Part shown: positions 7,050 to 8,822 of the stretch, piece after piece
How positions within the stretch are numbered: the first letter of the stretch is position 1
Layout: the number at the start of each line of letters is the position of its first letter
Assembly: GCA_028819955.1 (NCBI GenBank)
Contig: JAPPKP010000252.1
Location: 1 to 8,822, forward strand
Direction: 5' to 3'
DNA: 8,822 nt
Source of the DNA: Rhodospirillaceae bacterium
GTDB lineage: Bacteria > Pseudomonadota > Alphaproteobacteria > UBA828
The notes under the pieces: model-generated
What the model saw: the letters and a program-made list of their open reading frames with translations, nothing else
What the model was told of the DNA's origin: nothing
Databases searched by the model: none
Position numbers and translations under genes: made by a program

Positions 7050-8288
7050 ATGCTGAAAGGATGGGCCGTTGCCATCGGGTCCGCAGCCTTGGGCCTGAGC
7101 ATTCTTGCCGCAGGCGAGGCACAGGCGAAGGTGGAGGGCGATACCGTTTACCTCGGCGCTGCCGTGTCGTTGACGGGGAAGTACACCACCGCCGGCGAGC
7201 ACACCCAGCGGGGCTACGACCTCGCCGTCAAGACCATCAACGACGCCGGCGGCATCACGGTCGACGGCAAGACCTACCGGCTCGAGGTCATCTACTACGA
7301 CGACGAATCGACGCCCGCGAGGGGCGCGCAGCTCGCCGAGCGCCTGATCAATCAGGACGGCGTCGACTACATGCTGGGCCCCTACAGCTCGGGGCTCACC
7401 AAGGCCATCGCGCCGGTCACCGAGCAGTACGGCGTGCCCATGGTGGAGGCCAACGGGGCTTCCCTTCAGCTCTTCAACAAGGGTTACCGCTATCTCTTCG
7501 CGGTGCTGTCGACCACCGAGCAGTACTTGGCCAGTGCGGTAGCGCTCGCGGCCGAGCTTGCCGAGCGCGAGGGACGCGACCCGGCGACGCTGAAGCTGGC
7601 CGGGGCCTTCGAGAACGATCCGTTCAGCCAGGACATCCGCGCGGGCGTCCTCGCTGACGCGGCAGCACTCGGCATGCAGGTCGTGATCGACGACCAGCTG
7701 CCGCCCGAGCTCAACGACATGGCCGCGACGCTCGCCAAGGCGAAAGCACTGAAGCCCGACATCCTCGTGGTATCGGGTCATTCCAAGGGCGCGGCCCTCG
7801 CCATCCGGCAGGTAGAGGAAATGCGGGTCGACGTGCCGATGCTGGCGATCACCCACTGCGACAGCGCCGACGTGATCGGCAAGTTCGGCGCTGCCTCCGA
7901 GTACACGCTCTGCGCGAGCCAGTGGGCGCCGACACTCTCCTACCGCGACGATGTCTTCGGCTCCGCGGCCGACTATGCCGCGACCTTCGAGGCCGAATAC
8001 GGCTACGCGCCGCCCTATCAGGCCGCGGAATCCTCCGCCGCGGTGATCGTCTTCGCGGATGCCTTCGAGCGCGCTGGCGGCTTCGGCAAGGACGCGGTGC
8101 GCGATGCGCTGGCCGCCACGGAGATGCAGACCTTCTACGGCAACATCAAGTTCGATGAGACCGGGAAGAACATCGCGAAGCCCATGGTGCTGTACCAGAT
8201 TCAGGACGGCACCTATGTCGTGGTCGCGCCGACCAAGTGGGCCGCCTCGGAGGTCCGCCACCCGACCCCGCCGTGGTCCGAGCGGTAA
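7050..8288 (+). CDS. ABC transporter periplasmic amino acid-binding protein (LivK-like)
   Basis: The 412-residue protein is a type I periplasmic binding protein of the branched-chain/hydrophobic amino acid (HAAT) class, which delivers a ligand to a LivHM-GF transporter. A signal peptide covers residues 1-26 (Lys3, hydrophobic core, cut after AQA). The mature protein starts with the typical strand VYLGAAVSLTG and then GEHTQRGYDLAVKTINDAGG (49-68). The probable ligand-contact loop GPYSSGLT is at 110-117, and PMVEANGAS at 130-138. The second lobe includes LAGAFENDPFSQD (183-195) and PDILVVSGHSKGA. Two cysteines, 270 and 288, are the only ones and could form a disulfide. GGAG 6 bases upstream supports ATG 7050. 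The permease gene follows after 83 bases with a stem-loop between. The ligand is not certain: such proteins also bind amides, urea, short-chain amides and aromatic compounds. Confidence 0.93.
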   Translation: MLKGWAVAIGSAALGLSILAAGEAQAKVEGDTVYLGAAVSLTGKYTTAGEHTQRGYDLAVKTINDAGGITVDGKTYRLEVIYYDDESTPARGAQLAERLINQDGVDYMLGPYSSGLTKAIAPVTEQYGVPMVEANGASLQLFNKGYRYLFAVLSTTEQYLASAVALAAELAEREGRDPATLKLAGAFENDPFSQDIRAGVLADAAALGMQVVIDDQLPPELNDMAATLAKAKALKPDILVVSGHSKGAALAIRQVEEMRVDVPMLAITHCDSADVIGKFGAASEYTLCASQWAPTLSYRDDVFGSAADYAATFEAEYGYAPPYQAAESSAAVIVFADAFERAGGFGKDAVRDALAATEMQTFYGNIKFDETGKNIAKPMVLYQIQDGTYVVVAPTKWAASEVRHPTPPWSER

Positions 8289-8295
8289 GCGCGGC

Positions 8296-8318
8296 CCGCG
8301 CGCATCTCTGGTGCGCGG
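8296..8318 (+). terminator. Intercistronic stem-loop between the binding protein and permease genes
   Basis: CCGCGCGC (8296-8303) pairs with GTGCGCGG (8311-8318) as eight pairs, one of them G-U, around a 7-base loop, starting 8 bases after the stop codon. No T-tract follows. Such hairpins after binding-protein genes often stabilise the upstream mRNA or let only part of transcription pass to the permease genes, which fits the excess of binding protein needed. Confidence 0.55.
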
Positions 8319-8371
8319 AGACCTGATCCGCTAGCTCTAACGGCCGTGAGACCCACCCCGGCCGGATAAAC

Positions 8372-8822
8372 ATGGCAGCAAACGTCGCGCTCCTGGGGGA
8401 GGCGCCGTTCCTTATCCTCCAGCTCTTGCTGGACGGGTTGATGATCGGCGCCATCTTCGCCGTCGCCGCCTACGGCATGGCGCTGGTCTGGGGCGTGATG
8501 AACGTCATCAACGTCGTCCAGGGCGAACTCGTCATGCTGGGCGGCTTCATCGCCTATCAGCTCACGCTCTGGGGCGTGAGCCCGCTCTGGGGCATCCCCG
8601 TCGCGGCGGGCGTGCTCTACGTCATCGGCACTGGCCTCTACTACGGCGTGATCCGGCGCGTGGCGGACCGCGACATGTTCATTTCGCTGCTTGCCACCTT
8701 TGGACTTTCCATCCTGCTGCAGCAGCTGATGAACCAGATCTGGGGCGGTGATGTCAGGACCGCCCAATCGGGCCTCGGCACGTGGTTCCTGCTCGACTAC
8801 ACGGTGACCGTCTCGCAGATGA
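8372..8822 (+). CDS. LivH-type branched-chain amino acid ABC transporter permease (N-terminal part, cut by window end)
   Basis: The frame runs open from ATG 8372 through the last base, giving 150 residues of a protein that should be near 290-310. It shows the LivH family start: a hydrophobic helix at about 13-40 leading into GMALVWGVMNVINVVQGELV (35-54), then MLGGF. Further helices lie near 72-92 and 103-124, the latter in the stretch DMFISLLATFGLSILLQQLM (101-120). It forms one half of the inner-membrane channel that works with a LivM-type partner and two ATPases, presumably encoded beyond the window. The ribosome-binding site is weak (GGAT about 5 bases upstream). It belongs with the binding-protein gene 83 bases upstream. 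The alternative in-frame ATG at 8441 would lose the first helix and is not favoured. Confidence 0.93.
   Translation, partial: MAANVALLGEAPFLILQLLLDGLMIGAIFAVAAYGMALVWGVMNVINVVQGELVMLGGFIAYQLTLWGVSPLWGIPVAAGVLYVIGTGLYYGVIRRVADRDMFISLLATFGLSILLQQLMNQIWGGDVRTAQSGLGTWFLLDYTVTVSQM

Noticed and set aside
7029..8261. Long minus-strand open frame (410 codons) opposite the binding-protein gene
   Set aside because: It mirrors the real gene. High-GC codon bias leaves the antisense frame open, and its protein (rich in Arg, Gly and Val, without a domain) is not recognisable.

Overview
The window is high-GC, densely packed bacterial chromosome. It holds eight complete protein genes and two cut by the window edges. 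I infer an alphaproteobacterium, probably Rhodospirillales/Rhizobiales-like. The reasons are the GC-rich third codon positions, the style of the FolD, YggT and ArgG sequences, and the LivK/LivH-type transporter. The sequence alone does not fix the genus. No rRNA, tRNA, CRISPR array, insertion sequence or phage gene was seen.

Layout. Bases 1-1665 run on the + strand: the tail of an unidentified hydrophobic protein, a small membrane protein of unknown function, and argG (argininosuccinate synthase), whose start overlaps the preceding gene by 8 bases. Bases 1705-2938 run on the - strand: yggT then folD (one-carbon folate metabolism), convergent with argG. Bases 3069-4825 run on the - strand: a VOC/glyoxalase-fold protein followed by a class I/II PLP aminotransferase, probably one operon. 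A 154-bp divergent spacer (4826-4979) carries two palindromic elements and a possible promoter. To its right, on the + strand, are a D-threonine aldolase/D-serine dehydratase-like PLP enzyme (4980-6125), a small outer-membrane beta-barrel protein (6191-6961), a periplasmic branched-chain-type amino acid-binding protein (7050-8288), and the first 150 residues of a LivH-type permease (8372 to the window end).

How the genes may fit together. The left part is ordinary housekeeping metabolism (arginine, folate). The right part reads as a possible amino acid uptake and conversion locus: an outer-membrane protein, a binding protein and permease for import, and two PLP enzymes and a VOC protein around one divergent promoter region. 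That link is inference from position only. By eye, both PLP enzymes depart from their family's textbook residues: Asn to Met and Tyr to Met in the aminotransferase, and the Asp/Cys metal-ligand position to Tyr in the aldolase-like protein. These are the most interesting signals here. I found no convincing evidence of a wholly new type of system. Several stem-loops sit at gene junctions and may set relative expression.
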